DNA of 64,000 nt from Klebsiella quasipneumoniae subsp. quasipneumoniae (GTDB lineage: Bacteria > Pseudomonadota > Gammaproteobacteria > Enterobacterales > Enterobacteriaceae), in contig NZ_CP084876.1 in assembly GCF_020525925.1 (NCBI RefSeq), forward strand, positions 1,736,001 to 1,800,000, written 5' to 3'. This document shows positions 10,092 to 25,277 of the stretch, one piece after another. The notes beneath the pieces are model-generated. The model made no database searches. It was given only the letters and a program-made list of their open reading frames with translations, and was not told where the DNA came from. The position numbers were made by a program, and so were the translations under genes. How positions within the stretch are numbered: position 1 is the first letter of the stretch; every line of letters begins with the position of its first letter.

Positions 10092-15596
<5,505 letters not shown>

Positions 15597-15635
15597 GATT
15601 GTTTTCCCCTGTGTGTCCCGTGACCGGCTGGCCGA

Positions 15636-16535
15636 TTACTCCATCATCTTCTCAATCGGCAGCACCAGAATGGAGCTGGCGCCCAGCGCCTTCAGTTTTT
15701 CCATGGTCTCCCAGAACAGGGTTTCGCTGCTGACCATGTGCATCGCCACGCGCTGCTTGTCGCCCGCCAGCGGCAGAATGGTCGGCCGCTCGGCGCCCGG
15801 CAGCAGGGCAACCACTTCTTCCAGACGTTCGGTCGGGGCGTGCATCATGATGTATTTCGACTCGCGGGCCTGGATCACGCCCTGAATACGGGTCAGCAGG
15901 CGGTCAATCAGCTGCTGTTTGGCGTCGTCCATTTCGCCGTCGCGCTGGATCAGGCAGGCTTTGGAGCGGTAGATCACTTCCACTTCACGCAGGCCGTTGG
16001 CTTCCAGGGTGGCGCCGGTGGAGACGAGGTCGCAGATGGCATCGGCGAGGCCGGCGCGCGGCGCCACTTCCACGGAGCCGTTCAGCAGACAGGATTTAAA
16101 GGAGATACCTTTTTGATCGAGGTAACGCTTCAGCAGGTGCGGGTAAGAGGTGGCGATACGTTTGCCGTCCAGCGCCGCCGGGCCGTTCCAGGCTTCATCC
16201 ACCGGTGTCGCCAGCGACAGGCGGCAGCCGCCGAAGTCCAGACGACGCAGGGTGAAATAGCGCGGGTCTTCGCCCTGGGCGCGGCGGCTGAGCAGCTCTT
16301 CTTCCAGCACGTTTTCGCCGATAATGCCGAGGTCGACAACACCGTCCATCACCAGGCCCGGGATATCGTCATCACGCACGCGCAGAATGTCGATTGGCAT
16401 ATTTTCCGCCAGCGCAATCAGACGCTGGGTGTGCAAATTGACTTTAATGCCGCAGCGGCTGAGTAATTCGCGTGAATCTTCGCTTAAACGGCCTGATTTC
16501 TGAATAGCTATGCGTAAACGGGTGTTGTCTAACAT
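15636..16535 (-). CDS. hisG: HisG, ATP phosphoribosyltransferase
   Basis: 299 residues, the long-form HisG with a C-terminal ACT-like regulatory domain (about 225-299) that mediates feedback inhibition by histidine. The PRPP-binding stretch [14 protein letters not shown] is visible near residue 175. It catalyses the first committed step. It is the first structural gene after the attenuator. Confidence 0.98.
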   Translation of the reverse strand: MLDNTRLRIAIQKSGRLSEDSRELLSRCGIKVNLHTQRLIALAENMPIDILRVRDDDIPGLVMDGVVDLGIIGENVLEEELLSRRAQGEDPRYFTLRRLDFGGCRLSLATPVDEAWNGPAALDGKRIATSYPHLLKRYLDQKGISFKSCLLNGSVEVAPRAGLADAICDLVSTGATLEANGLREVEVIYRSKACLIQRDGEMDDAKQQLIDRLLTRIQGVIQARESKYIMMHAPTERLEEVVALLPGAERPTILPLAGDKQRVAMHMVSSETLFWETMEKLKALGASSILVLPIEKMME

Positions 16536-16582
16536 TGTTCTTTTCCTCTGAATACCTGTCTGAATCTGTCCGAATTTGGTCC

Positions 16583-16618
16583 AAAAAAAAGCCCCCGGAA
16601 GTGAATCTTCCGGGGGCT
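16583..16618 (-). terminator. his operon attenuator (rho-independent)
   Basis: Read on the minus strand, a G+C-rich stem AGCCCCCGGAAG / CTTCCGGGGGCT is followed by eight T residues. It lies between the leader peptide hisL and hisG and is the attenuator of the operon: it forms when the leader is translated rapidly, and is replaced by an antiterminator when the ribosome stalls on His codons. Confidence 0.95.
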
Positions 16619-16680
16619 CTCTGCGCGTTCATACACCACTGGAAGATCCAAATGTCTTCCAGCACACATCGCCTGAAAGA

Positions 16681-16731
16681 CTAGTCAGGATGATGGTGAT
16701 GATGGTGGTGTTTAAATTGAACGCGGTTCAT
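16681..16731 (-). CDS. hisL: his operon leader peptide HisL
   Basis: A 16-codon frame MNRVQFKHHHHHHHPD with seven consecutive His codons. Ribosome stalling on these codons under histidine limitation couples charged tRNA-His to antitermination. The sequence matches the enterobacterial HisL peptide, and its distance to the downstream attenuator is normal. Confidence 0.97.
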   Translation of the reverse strand: MNRVQFKHHHHHHHPD

Positions 16732-16770
16732 AAAAATTCTCTGTGAATGACTATGCATTTGATGTCCTTT

Positions 16771-16800
16771 AACCTAAACCACTTTCGCCGCAGAAAGCAA
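16771..16800 (-). promoter_or_regulatory. Candidate his operon sigma-70 promoter
   Basis: On the minus strand TTGCTT (16795-16800) and TAGGTT (16771-16776) are separated by 18 bases, about 40 bases upstream of hisL. The TAGGTT -10 matches what is known for the enterobacterial his promoter. Called from sequence alone. Confidence 0.7.
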
Positions 16801-16907
16801 GGGCTTTTTTCTATCATTAATTCATTTCACATTGAGCGAAGAAATTGTCAGTTGCCGCTGGCTGGCGTAGCCTGTAATCAGCACAGCGAAAGAGTCAGGA
16901 GCCTGGG

Positions 16908-17732
16908 ATGAAAAAGGTCGCGATAGTCGGTTTGGGATGGCTGGGGATGCCGCTGGCGCTGTCGTTGACGGCGCGAGGCTGGCAGGTCACCGGCAGTAAA
17001 ACCACGCAGGATGGCGTGGAGGCGGCGCGGATGTGCGGGATCGACAGCTATCCGCTGCGCCTGGAGCCGCAGCTGGTCTGTGATACCGAGGACCTCGACG
17101 CGCTGATGAACGTCGATGCGCTGGTGATCACGCTGCCGGCCCGGCGGACCGGGGCGGGGGAAGGGTTTTATCTGCAGGCGGTGCAGGAGATCGTCGATAC
17201 CGCGCTGGCGTACCATATTCCGCGGATCGTCTTCACCAGCTCCACCTCGGTGTATGGCAACGTCAACGGTACGGTGAAAGAGAACTCCCCGCGCCTGCCG
17301 CAAACCGCCAGCGGGCAGGTGCTCAAGGAGCTGGAGGACTGGCTGCACAATCTGCCGGGGACCTCGGTGGATATTCTGCGCCTGGCCGGGCTGGTGGGGC
17401 CGTCCCGCCATCCGGGGCGTTTTTTCGCCGGCAAGTCGGCGCCGGATGGCCAGCACGTGGTCAACCTGGTGCATTTGCAGGATGTGGTGGCCGCCATCGA
17501 ACTGCTGCTGCAGGCTCCGAAGGGCGGGCACATCTATAATCTATGTGCGCCCCGCCATCCGGCGCGCGGCCTCTTTTATCCGCAGATGGCCCGCGAGCTG
17601 GGGCTGCCGCCGCCGGTCTTCAGCGACAGCCCGGACGGCGGCCAGGGCAAGATTGTGGATGGCAATCGTATCTGCAATGAGCTGGGGTTTGAGTACCAGT
17701 ACCCCGATCCGCTGGTGATGCCGATGGAGTGA
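16908..17732 (+). CDS. yeeZ: YeeZ-like NAD(P)-binding SDR-family protein
   Basis: 274 residues, extended-SDR Rossmann protein. The N-terminal dinucleotide-binding loop is VGLGWLGMPLA (Gly-rich, about residues 7-17), and FTSSTSVYGN carries the serine and tyrosine region of the family. The exact reaction is not established; E. coli YeeZ occupies the same position beside hisL. The gene is divergent from the his operon and is followed 38 bases later by yeeY. Confidence 0.9.
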   Translation: MKKVAIVGLGWLGMPLALSLTARGWQVTGSKTTQDGVEAARMCGIDSYPLRLEPQLVCDTEDLDALMNVDALVITLPARRTGAGEGFYLQAVQEIVDTALAYHIPRIVFTSSTSVYGNVNGTVKENSPRLPQTASGQVLKELEDWLHNLPGTSVDILRLAGLVGPSRHPGRFFAGKSAPDGQHVVNLVHLQDVVAAIELLLQAPKGGHIYNLCAPRHPARGLFYPQMARELGLPPPVFSDSPDGGQGKIVDGNRICNELGFEYQYPDPLVMPME

Positions 17733-17770
17733 TCCGCCAGCGGTGATTCGCATACCGTAAGGGGGTAGCG

Positions 17771-18661
17771 ATGAAACCACTGCTGGATGTCCTCGTGATC
17801 CTCGACGCGCTGGAAAAAGAAGGGAGCTTTGCCGCGGCGTCGGCAAAGCTCTTTAAAACGCCCTCGGCGCTGAGCTACACCATTCACCGGCTGGAAAGCG
17901 ATCTCAATATTCAACTGCTCGACCGCAGCGGCCACCGCGCGCGCTTTACCCCCACCGGACAGATGCTGCTGGAGAAAGGGCGGGAAGTGTTGCACATCGC
18001 CCGCGAACTGGAGATCCGGGCGGTTAAGCTGCAGCAGGGGTGGGAACATACCCTCCGCCTGGCGGTGGACAGCACCTTTCCCGTGGCGCAACTCTCGCCG
18101 CTGATCGCCGCCTTTTATCAACAGCAGCCGCTGACCCGGCTGCGCTTCACGCTGACCCCCTCGCTGCTGGACTGGCGGCCCTTGACGGAAGGGCAGGCCG
18201 ATCTCCTGCTGGGGGCGCTCGGCGAGCCGCCGCCGCTGAGCGGCTATGATTATCTTCCCCTTGGCGAGCTGGAGCTGCTGCTGGTGGTCTCCCCGCAGCA
18301 TCCTCTGGCGGCGCGCCGCGCCCCGTTGAGCTGGCGAACCCTGCGGCGTTACCGCGCGGTGGCCACCGGCGAGGGTGGGGCGCTGCTCGCCGATCAGGAG
18401 ACCCTGACGGTGTGTGACGCCGCGGGGCAGCTGGCGCTGCTGCGCATGGGGCTGGGGTGGGGTTGCCTGCCGCGTTATCAGGTGCAGGGGCTGCTGGAGA
18501 GCGGCGAGCTGGTCAGCCTGGCCGTGCGCGGGCTGTCGCCTCGTCAGCGCGCGTGGATCGCCTGGAATGACGCCGCCTGCGGTTTGGCCGGGAAATGGTG
18601 GCGCGAAGCGCTATTAGCAAATAGTGCTATTTTTACAATTTATCATACAGAAATCGTATAG
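17771..18661 (+). CDS. yeeY: YeeY, LysR-type transcriptional regulator
   Basis: 296 residues. An N-terminal winged helix-turn-helix (about 1-65, with GSFAAASAKLFKTPSALSYT as recognition region) is followed by a LysR substrate-binding domain. Effector and targets are unknown from sequence. Its synteny (yeeZ-yeeY-plaP) is that of E. coli. Classical LysR targets are neighbouring genes, so plaP is a candidate target, but that is inference. Confidence 0.92.
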   Translation: MKPLLDVLVILDALEKEGSFAAASAKLFKTPSALSYTIHRLESDLNIQLLDRSGHRARFTPTGQMLLEKGREVLHIARELEIRAVKLQQGWEHTLRLAVDSTFPVAQLSPLIAAFYQQQPLTRLRFTLTPSLLDWRPLTEGQADLLLGALGEPPPLSGYDYLPLGELELLLVVSPQHPLAARRAPLSWRTLRRYRAVATGEGGALLADQETLTVCDAAGQLALLRMGLGWGCLPRYQVQGLLESGELVSLAVRGLSPRQRAWIAWNDAACGLAGKWWREALLANSAIFTIYHTEIV

Positions 18662-18764
18662 ATATTAGCATGTTAAAAATTATGCTCACGCAATGAACTT
18701 CATAACATCTTGTCAACGCCGTTGATATTGTTGCAAAATATGCGGCCTGAAAACCAGAGACTAG

Positions 18765-18799
18765 CCGACGCTTTTTTTAAAGTGTCGGTTATTTTTTTG
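18765..18799 (+). terminator. Terminator after yeeY
   Basis: Stem CCGACGCTTT / AAAGTGTCGG (18765-18774 and 18779-18788) with one mismatch, followed by TTATTTTTTT. It lies 104 bases after yeeY and before plaP, so plaP probably has its own promoter in 18800-18949. The 288-base gap has no other clear feature. Confidence 0.8.
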
Positions 18800-18949
18800 G
18801 TCGAAAGACACATCATTCAATACCAAGAGGCCGGGCTTCGTACCGGATAGATATTTACTAAAAACCGACAGTCGTTGTCGCTGAGGAATAGAAAGAAATG
18901 GGGCAATTTTTTGCTTACGCGCTGGCGTTCACCGTAAAAGGGGATAACT

Positions 18950-20308
18950 ATGTCGCATAACGCTACTCCAAATACCTCTCGCGTGGAATTACGTAAAACA
19001 CTTACGTTAGTTCCGGTTGTAATGATGGGCCTGGCCTATATGCAGCCGATGACGCTGTTCGATACGTTTGGTATCGTCTCTGGTATGACCGACGGTCACG
19101 TGCCGACGGCCTACGCCTTTGCGTTAATCGCTATCCTGTTTACTGCCCTGAGCTATGGCAAGCTGGTACGTCGTTACCCGTCCGCCGGCTCGGCGTATAC
19201 CTATGCGCAGAAATCCATCAGCCCGACCGTTGGCTTTATGGTGGGTTGGTCCTCGCTGCTCGACTACCTGTTCGCGCCGATGATCAACATTCTGCTGGCG
19301 AAAATCTATTTTGAAGCGCTGGTGCCTTCGATTCCGTCGTGGGTGTTTGTTATCGCGCTGGTCGCCTTTATGACCGCCTTTAACCTGCGCAGCATTAAAT
19401 CCGTAGCCAACTTCAACACCGTGATCGTGGTGCTGCAGGTGGTGCTGATTGCCGTTATCCTCGGCATGGTGATTTATGGCGTGTTTGGCGGCGAAGGCGC
19501 CGGTACGCTGGCCAGCAGCCGTCCGTTCTGGTCCGGTGACGCGCACGTGATCCCGATGATTACCGGGGCGACGATCCTGTGCTTCTCGTTTACCGGCTTC
19601 GACGGCATCAGCAACCTGTCTGAAGAGACCAAAGATGCAGAGCGCGTCATTCCGCGCGCGATCTTCCTGACCGCGCTGATCGGCGGCCTGATCTTCATCT
19701 TTGCCACCTACTTCCTGCAGCTGTACTTCCCGGATATCTCGCGCTTTAAAGATCCGGATGCGTCACAGCCGGAAATTATGCTCTACGTGGCAGGTAAAGC
19801 CTTCCAGGTTGGCGCGCTGATCTTCTCCACCATTACCGTACTGGCGTCCGGTATGGCGGCGCACGCTGGCGTGGCGCGTCTGATGTACGTGATGGGCCGT
19901 GACGGCGTGTTCCCGAAAAGCTTCTTCGGCTATGTGCACCCGACCTGGCGCACCCCGGCGATGAACATCATCCTGGTCGGCGCTATCGCCCTGCTGGCGA
20001 TTAACTTCGACCTGGTGATGGCGACGGCGCTGATTAACTTTGGTGCGCTGGTGGCGTTTACCTTCGTTAACCTGTCGGTGATTTCGCAGTTCTGGATCCG
20101 TGAGAAACGCAACAAGACGCTGAAAGACCACTTCCAGTATCTGTTCCTGCCGATGTGCGGCGCCCTGACCGTCGGCGCGCTGTGGGTCAACCTGGAAGAG
20201 AGCTCGATGATTCTGGGCCTGATCTGGGCCGGTATCGGTCTGGTCTATCTGGCCTGCGTGACCAAAAGCTTCCGCAACCCGGTGCCGCAGTACGAAGACG
20301 TGGCGTAA
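18950..20308 (+). CDS. plaP: PlaP, putrescine/amino-acid APC-family importer
   Basis: 452 residues with about 12 hydrophobic segments and the APC-superfamily signature [20 protein letters not shown] at residues 24-43. The E. coli homologue (YeeF/PlaP) is a low-affinity proton-coupled putrescine importer. The start at ATG 18950 is preceded by a GGGGA site. It is the last conserved backbone gene before the repeat region and nif block. Confidence 0.92.
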   Translation: MSHNATPNTSRVELRKTLTLVPVVMMGLAYMQPMTLFDTFGIVSGMTDGHVPTAYAFALIAILFTALSYGKLVRRYPSAGSAYTYAQKSISPTVGFMVGWSSLLDYLFAPMINILLAKIYFEALVPSIPSWVFVIALVAFMTAFNLRSIKSVANFNTVIVVLQVVLIAVILGMVIYGVFGGEGAGTLASSRPFWSGDAHVIPMITGATILCFSFTGFDGISNLSEETKDAERVIPRAIFLTALIGGLIFIFATYFLQLYFPDISRFKDPDASQPEIMLYVAGKAFQVGALIFSTITVLASGMAAHAGVARLMYVMGRDGVFPKSFFGYVHPTWRTPAMNIILVGAIALLAINFDLVMATALINFGALVAFTFVNLSVISQFWIREKRNKTLKDHFQYLFLPMCGALTVGALWVNLEESSMILGLIWAGIGLVYLACVTKSFRNPVPQYEDVA

Positions 20309-20334
20309 GGCGTAGCGTGATGTGAATGAGAAAA

Positions 20335-20362
20335 GCCGGAGGGAAACCTCCGGTTTTTTTTC
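20335..20362 (+). terminator. Intrinsic terminator of plaP
   Basis: Stem CCGGAGG / CCTCCGG with a gaaa loop and a run of nine T residues, 27 bases after the plaP stop. Confidence 0.92.
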
Positions 20363-20394
20363 GTCTGCTGTCTGCGTCTGGGGCTGCTTTTTTG

Positions 20395-20602
20395 CCCGGC
20401 GGCGCGGCGCTTGCGCGGGCCTACGGTGATGGTTAACCTTCTGAAATTTAATGGTTATGTAGGCCGGGTAAGCGAAGCGCCACCCGGCAACATATTGGGC
20501 ACGGAGCCTGATGTATTGCCCGGCGGCGGTGGAGACTGTTATCGGTTTACCACGTTCTCAGACTCCGTAGGCCGGGTCAGGCGCAGCCGCCACCCGGCAA
20601 TA
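20395..20602. repeat. REP-type palindromic elements between plaP and nifQ
   Basis: Three GC-rich imperfect palindromes: 20395-20428, 20461-20488 and 20569-20600. Each has the pattern of an outer CCGGGT/ACCCGG-like stem around a short GC-rich core, typical of Klebsiella REP/PU sequences. The first unit differs by one base from the unit at 47992-48025. A G-rich stretch at about 20638-20667 (GGAGAGGGCCAGGGTGAGGG) is another common intergenic repeat type. Such elements are usually transcript 3'-end stabilisers or REP-associated; no gene is supported here. Confidence 0.85.
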
Positions 20603-20767
20603 TGTTGGCCACGGAAACGATGGCCGGACAGTTCCGTCTCCCTTGGGGAGAGGGCCAGGGTGAGGGGAAGCAACGCCGTGTGGTCATTTATGTTATCTGT
20701 GGCTTCAGCGCACATTGCGCTCCCGGTTAATTTTCTGCGTTATGTCTCTTACGGCGCAGGGAGCGCA

Positions 20768-20956
20768 CAGGGGGCGGCCAGTCGCCGCCGCCCCCTGTAC
20801 CCCCGGGCTCCGGCCAGCAAAATCGCCGCTACGCGGTCCCTTCGACTTATCCCTGCAGGCTTCGGGTCGGGCCGAGGCAGCGTCCGTGCAAAACACGGCC
20901 CTCAGCCCGCATCCATGCGGGCTGCCCCGGCCTTCCGGGAACGTCTCAGCGATTTT
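20768..20956. repeat. Structured intergenic element A (189 bp)
   Basis: It begins with a strong hairpin (CAGGGGGCGGC / GCCGCCCCCTG, 20768-20797), followed by AAAATCGCCGCTACGCGGTC starting at 20819. It closes with GCGATTTT at 20949-20956, the complement of the AAAATCGC at 20819-20826. A second hairpin, GCCCGC-atccat-GCGGGC, lies inside. A similar architecture occurs at 36034-36218. Function unknown. Confidence 0.6.
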
Positions 20957-21024
20957 GAGGCCGCCAGCACCGGCAGTTTCAGCAAGGCTGGTGAAAAAAT
21001 TAACGACAGGTCGCACGAACTCCA

Positions 21025-21550
21025 GGCCGGGTAAGGCGTAGCCGCCACCCGGCACACAAGCGGCTCCGCGCCCGCTGTCCTTGCCCGGCGGCGCGGCGCT
21101 TGCCGGACCAGGGGTGTTGAGTAACCTTCTAATAGGTAGATGACTTTGTAGGCCGGGTAAGCGAAGCGCCACCCGGCACACAAGCGGCACTGCGCCCGCT
21201 GTCCTTGCCCGGCGGCGCGGCGCTTGCCGGACCTGGGGTGTTGAGTAACCTTCTGATAGGTAGATGACTTTGTAGGCCGGGTAAGCGAAGCGCCACCCGG
21301 CACACAAGCGGCTCCGCGCCCGCTGTCCTTGCCCGGCGGCGCGGCGCTTGCCGGACCTGGGGTGTTGAGTAGCCTTCTGATAGGTAAATGACTTTGTAGG
21401 CCGGGTAAGCGAAGCGCCACCCGGCACAGAAGCGGCTCCGCGCCCGCTGTCCTTGCCCGGCGGCGCGGCGCTTGCCGGACCTGGGATGTTGAGTAACCTT
21501 CTGATAGGTAGATGACTTTGTAGGCCGGGTAAGCGAAGCGCCACCCGGCA
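21025..21550. repeat. Tandem array of 124-bp REP-containing units
   Basis: REP palindromes begin at 21025, 21151, 21275, 21399 and 21523; spacing is 126, 124, 124 and 124 bases. Between them an almost identical interval carries TTGCCCGGCGGCGCGGCGCT and TAGGTAGATGACTTTGTAG. Units differ by only a few bases, so the expansion looks recent. The identical spacers exclude a CRISPR array. Overlapping open frames here are repeat artefacts. Confidence 0.93.
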
Positions 21551-21616
21551 GAAATCCGCGTAAAGCGGTTAAACAGGGGCATTTTTGGGGCAGCCGCAGG
21601 GGCACCTGCGGGGTGT

Positions 21617-22132
21617 TTATTGCGGTGGCGGTTCGAAGCAGAGGCTACGCTCCAGGCATTCGTCGCAGCTCGGCGAGCGGCAGACGATCTCACCCTGCGA
21701 CTGCAGGCAGCGCTGGCGATAAAAGAACTTCTTCCAGCGCATATGATGGACATTCTGCGCCACCAGCTGCGGAAAGCAGTCGCTCATCAGCCGGCCCAGT
21801 TCCGCCCGCGAATCCAGACCCAGATCCTCCCATAGATGATTAAACGCCAGCGCCGCCCCGGCGACGATCGGCGCCATCGGTTCGGCTCCCGGCGCGATCC
21901 ACTCCGCCAGCCATCGCGCCAGCTGGCGGCGCTCTTCGTCGCGGGTGGCATTCAGCTCCGTCATCAGCCGGCGACGGCTCAGCGCCTCGCTGTCCAGCGG
22001 CGTCGCCACCTCGCCCAGCCGCTGCTGCAGGGCCAGCCACGCCTCGACGCTCAGCCCCATGCGCAGCGGAAAGCAGCCTTTTCCGGCGTGATACCGTCGC
22101 CACAGGCGGGTCAACCAGTCGACCGGCGCCAT
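21617..22132 (-). CDS. nifQ: NifQ, molybdenum-sulfur carrier for FeMo-co synthesis
   Basis: 171 residues from ATG 22132, which overlaps the nifB stop (ATGA). The C-terminal motif C-x4-C-x2-C-x5-C (CRSPSCDECLERSLC) is the Fe-S cluster site that carries Mo to the NifEN/NifH stage of cofactor synthesis. The longer open frame to 22222 lies inside nifB and is rejected. It is the his-proximal end of the nif regulon. Confidence 0.96.
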   Translation of the reverse strand: MAPVDWLTRLWRRYHAGKGCFPLRMGLSVEAWLALQQRLGEVATPLDSEALSRRRLMTELNATRDEERRQLARWLAEWIAPGAEPMAPIVAGAALAFNHLWEDLGLDSRAELGRLMSDCFPQLVAQNVHHMRWKKFFYRQRCLQSQGEIVCRSPSCDECLERSLCFEPPPQ

Positions 22133-23538
22133 CAGGCGACCCCCTGACGCAGGCGCGATGCCGCCAGGCTCTGTCGTCGCCGCTGCCACCAGGCGGGCAG
22201 CACCTCGGCGACCGACCGCCACGCGCCGTCCACCTGCGGCTCAATGCCCTGTCGCTCGAGCTGTTGCCATGGCGTATGGCCGATACGCACGCAGAACACC
22301 GCTTTCACGTCGGCGAGCAGCGCGAGAAGCGCCGCCAGTCTGGCTTCGTTCTCCTGCGGCCCGCACTCCTCCGCGCCGCGGCAATATTTTGGCGTAAAGC
22401 GCTCGCCCACCAGCACCATGCCGGCGGCAGACAGGCTGTAGATCGAGAAGCGGTCGGCATGGCCAAAATGACAATCAATCACCTCGCCGCGGCTGGAGGC
22501 CACTGCCACCAGACAGGCATCATCGGCCTCCGACTCTCCCCGGGTGGCGAGGCTGGCATGAAGTTCGGCGCGCTGATGGAGGATGGGCAGCCAGTCGGGG
22601 AGGCTGTCCGGGTCCGGCAGCTGGGTAAACTGCTGGCTGCGGTCTTCGCCCAGCATGCCGATGGCGTCGGCGCGGCACTGGTGGCAATGCGTCATCTGCG
22701 GCATCGCGGCCCCGCACTGGCTGCGGATCGCGGCGAGCATCCCGGCGTCCGGCTCTGGCTGGCCGTTGAGGCCAAAGACCGTGCCGTGCTCCGGTCTGGC
22801 AATCAGCGGCATAATATTGTGAATAAACGCGCCGCTTTCCCGCAAACAACGGCTGACCTCGGCCATGCCGCTGTCGTTGATCCCCGGGATCAGCACCGAG
22901 TTTATCTTGACCAGCACCCCGGCGTTGGTCAGCCTGCGGACCCCCTCCAGCTGGCGGGCTATCAGGATCTCCCCGGCTTCCCGCCCGCGGTAGCGTTCGC
23001 CGTCGAGCCACAGCCAGGCGTAGATTTGTCCGGCGATGCCGGCATCCAGCGTATTGATGGTCACCGTAACGTGATCCACACCGACCTCCAGCAGGCGATC
23101 CACCGCGTCGGGCAGCATCAGCCCGTTGGTCGACAGGCATAATTTCAGGTCCGGAAGCTGATCGCGGACCAGCTCCAGGGTGCGGAAGGTGCGGGTCATA
23201 TTGGCCAGCGGATCGCCGGGCCCGGCAATGCCGACCACCGACAGCTGCGGGATGGCCTGGGCCACCTGGCGCACTTTCAGCACCGCCTGCTCGGGGGTCA
23301 GCAGCGTCGAAGACACCCCGGGGCGGGATTCATTGCTGCAGTCGAATTTACGGTTGCAGTAGTTGCACTGCAGATTGCAGGCCGGAGCGACCGGGAGATG
23401 CATCCGGGCGAAACGGTGGTGCCCGCTGCGGGAGTAGCAGGGGTGCGCGGCGACCTTATCGGCCACCCGCGGCGCTAACGCGCTGGCGTCCGCCGACTGA
23501 CAGGCGTTGCCGCCGGAAAAAGAAGAGCAGGAAGTCAT
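22132..23538 (-). CDS. nifB: NifB, radical SAM enzyme making NifB-co
   Basis: 468 residues. The radical-SAM motif C-x3-C-x2-C (CNLQCNYCNRK) is near residue 54, and a C-terminal NifX-like cofactor-binding domain (about 345-450) has the conserved CHFGHADRFSIY stretch. NifB converts 4Fe clusters into the 8Fe carbide core of FeMo-co. It has its own sigma-54 promoter and is transcribed away from nifA with nifQ. Confidence 0.97.
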   Translation of the reverse strand: MTSCSSFSGGNACQSADASALAPRVADKVAAHPCYSRSGHHRFARMHLPVAPACNLQCNYCNRKFDCSNESRPGVSSTLLTPEQAVLKVRQVAQAIPQLSVVGIAGPGDPLANMTRTFRTLELVRDQLPDLKLCLSTNGLMLPDAVDRLLEVGVDHVTVTINTLDAGIAGQIYAWLWLDGERYRGREAGEILIARQLEGVRRLTNAGVLVKINSVLIPGINDSGMAEVSRCLRESGAFIHNIMPLIARPEHGTVFGLNGQPEPDAGMLAAIRSQCGAAMPQMTHCHQCRADAIGMLGEDRSQQFTQLPDPDSLPDWLPILHQRAELHASLATRGESEADDACLVAVASSRGEVIDCHFGHADRFSIYSLSAAGMVLVGERFTPKYCRGAEECGPQENEARLAALLALLADVKAVFCVRIGHTPWQQLERQGIEPQVDGAWRSVAEVLPAWWQRRRQSLAASRLRQGVA

Positions 23539-23572
23539 GGTCGTACCTTCTTGGTTGGGCGATACCTTCCTG

Positions 23573-23590
23573 CTGCAAAGGGCATACCAG
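23573..23590 (-). promoter_or_regulatory. nifB -24/-12 sigma-54 promoter
   Basis: On the minus strand CTGGTATGCCCTTTGCAGC has the invariant GG and GC doublets (23587-23588 and 23575-23576) ten bases apart. It ends 35 bases upstream of the nifB start. Confidence 0.95.
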
Positions 23591-23649
23591 AGAGGGATTT
23601 TTTATCATGCTGAAAAGAAAGGTGTTATTCCGCATCCCTGCGGCAAAAT

Positions 23650-23680
23650 ATTGTCGCGTTCCCGCCGCGCAGGCGACAAT
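23650..23680 (-). terminator. Inverted repeat downstream of nifA
   Basis: ATTGTCGC (23650-23657) pairs with GCGACAAT (23673-23680). It lies 23 bases past the nifA stop and is followed on the minus strand by an A/T-rich stretch, so it may terminate nifLA. Its right arm touches the NifA site of nifB. Confidence 0.55.
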
Positions 23681-23695
23681 GTCCTGAACCTGACA
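23680..23695. promoter_or_regulatory. NifA upstream activator site for nifB
   Basis: TGT-N10-ACA palindrome about 90 bases upstream of the nifB -24 element. Confidence 0.88.
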
Positions 23696-23702
23696 CCGTG
23701 GC

Positions 23703-25277
23703 TTACAGACGCGGCAGGGTGATATCCATGATCTGGATCCGGTAGGCGACCTGGCGCGGCGTCATCCCCAGCAGCCGCGCTGCCTTGGCCTGCACCCAGC
23801 CGGCTTTTTCCAGCGCGGCGATCAGCCGCTGGCGTTCGTCCAGGCTGTTGTCCAGCCAGCTGTCTTCCGCCGGCCCGCTGGCGGGCAGGGCTTTGGCCGG
23901 ACGTTCCTGGTGGGTGAAGAGGATCACGTCGCGATCGATCAGGCCGCTCTCGGACATCACCGCCGATCGTTCGAGGCAGTTCTCCAGTTCGCGAACATTG
24001 CCCGGCCAGCTGTACTCCATCAGCAGACGGATCGCCCCCTCGCTGATCCGCAGCGTGCGCCCCTGATGCTGGCCAATTTTGCGCACCAGAAAGTGCGCCA
24101 GCTCGGCGATGTCCTCCTGACGCTCGCGCAGCGGGGGCAGGGCGATGGGCATCACGTTCAGGCGATAGTAAAGATCCTCGCGGAAGTGGCCCAACCGGAC
24201 CTCCTCCTCCAGGTGGCGGTTGGTGGCGGCGATGATGCGGACATTCACCCGCAGGGTCTCATCGCCGCCGACCCGCTCCATCTCTCCCTCCTGCAGGATG
24301 CGCAGCAGCTTAGCCTGGAACGAGGCGCTGCTTTCGCCAATCTCGTCGAGGAACAGGGTGCCGCCATCCGCCAGCTCAAAACGCCCCTTACGCTGGCGCA
24401 CCGCGCCGGTAAAGGCGCCTTTTTCATGGCCGAACAGTTCGCTTTCCAGCAGGTTGTCCGGCAGCGCCGCGCAGTTAAATTTGACGAAGGCGGCGCCAGC
24501 CCGCGGGGAATGGTGGTGGATGGCATTGGCGATCAGCTCTTTCCCGGTGCCGCTTTCGCCGCGTACCAGCACAGTGGTGTCCCAGCGCGAAACCTGGCGG
24601 ATCACCTCCACGATCTGGCGCATCGCCGGGCTCTTGCCGACCATATTGTCAAGGCCCACCCCGCGCGACGACGAGCAGGCCGGCGGCCGTTCCACCTTCG
24701 GCGGCTGGCGGCCCGGCAGGGTGGCGGAGGCCGGGAGGATCATCAGCCGGATGGTCTGGGCGATGAGGTTGGCGACGGTTTCGAGAAAGCGGGTGCAGGC
24801 CGGCAGCCGCTCTTCCTGGCGCGCCATCGGCTGGGCCGCCAGCACTCCCATGGGCCGGGCGTTGGGCCCCATTAGCGGCACGGCGATAAACGGCAGCTCG
24901 TAATCGTAGAGGCTCAGGCGGTCGAGAAAACGCTGATCGTCGGCGACCCGGGGCAGCACCAGCGATTGCCCCTGGGCCAGCACCGTCCCCACCAGCCCCT
25001 CGCCGGGACGATAGCGGATCTGCGCGCTGCCGGGGAGAGTCTGCTGCTCGGTTTGCTGCAGCGCTTCGATACTGAGGATCTCCTGCTCGCTGTCGTACAG
25101 ACAGATCATCCCGTGCTGCATAAAGGCATCGTTGTGCAATACGCTGAGCACCTCCTGCAGCGTTTTGCTGGCCTCGGTGGCGCGGCTCAGCACCACGCTT
25201 ATCCGCTGCATGGCGGTGAACTGCTGAGAGAGGTCGAAGCGTCTGACGGTGGTGTCCGGGTCGGATTCGGGGATCAT
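23703..25277 (-). CDS. nifA: NifA, sigma-54-dependent activator of nif operons
   Basis: 524 residues. An N-terminal GAF domain (about 20-185) is followed by the AAA+ domain with Walker A GESGTGKE (240-247) and the sigma-54 contact loop GAFTGA (287-292). The C-terminal Fis-type helix-turn-helix (KAARLLGMTPRQVAYRIQ) binds TGT-N10-ACA sites. The interdomain linker lacks the cysteine motif of rhizobial oxygen-sensitive NifA, as expected when NifL does the sensing. The start overlaps the nifL stop (ATGA), coupling synthesis of the two. Confidence 0.98.
   Translation of the reverse strand: MIPESDPDTTVRRFDLSQQFTAMQRISVVLSRATEASKTLQEVLSVLHNDAFMQHGMICLYDSEQEILSIEALQQTEQQTLPGSAQIRYRPGEGLVGTVLAQGQSLVLPRVADDQRFLDRLSLYDYELPFIAVPLMGPNARPMGVLAAQPMARQEERLPACTRFLETVANLIAQTIRLMILPASATLPGRQPPKVERPPACSSSRGVGLDNMVGKSPAMRQIVEVIRQVSRWDTTVLVRGESGTGKELIANAIHHHSPRAGAAFVKFNCAALPDNLLESELFGHEKGAFTGAVRQRKGRFELADGGTLFLDEIGESSASFQAKLLRILQEGEMERVGGDETLRVNVRIIAATNRHLEEEVRLGHFREDLYYRLNVMPIALPPLRERQEDIAELAHFLVRKIGQHQGRTLRISEGAIRLLMEYSWPGNVRELENCLERSAVMSESGLIDRDVILFTHQERPAKALPASGPAEDSWLDNSLDERQRLIAALEKAGWVQAKAARLLGMTPRQVAYRIQIMDITLPRL

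Noticed and set aside
21025..21550. CRISPR-like periodicity
   Set aside because: The intervals between palindromes are nearly identical to each other; there are no unique spacers and no cas genes.
20411..21753. Overlapping open frames of 100-280 codons on both strands
   Set aside because: They are read through REP units and GC-rich elements, repeat internally with the 124-bp period and lack plausible starts or ribosome sites.
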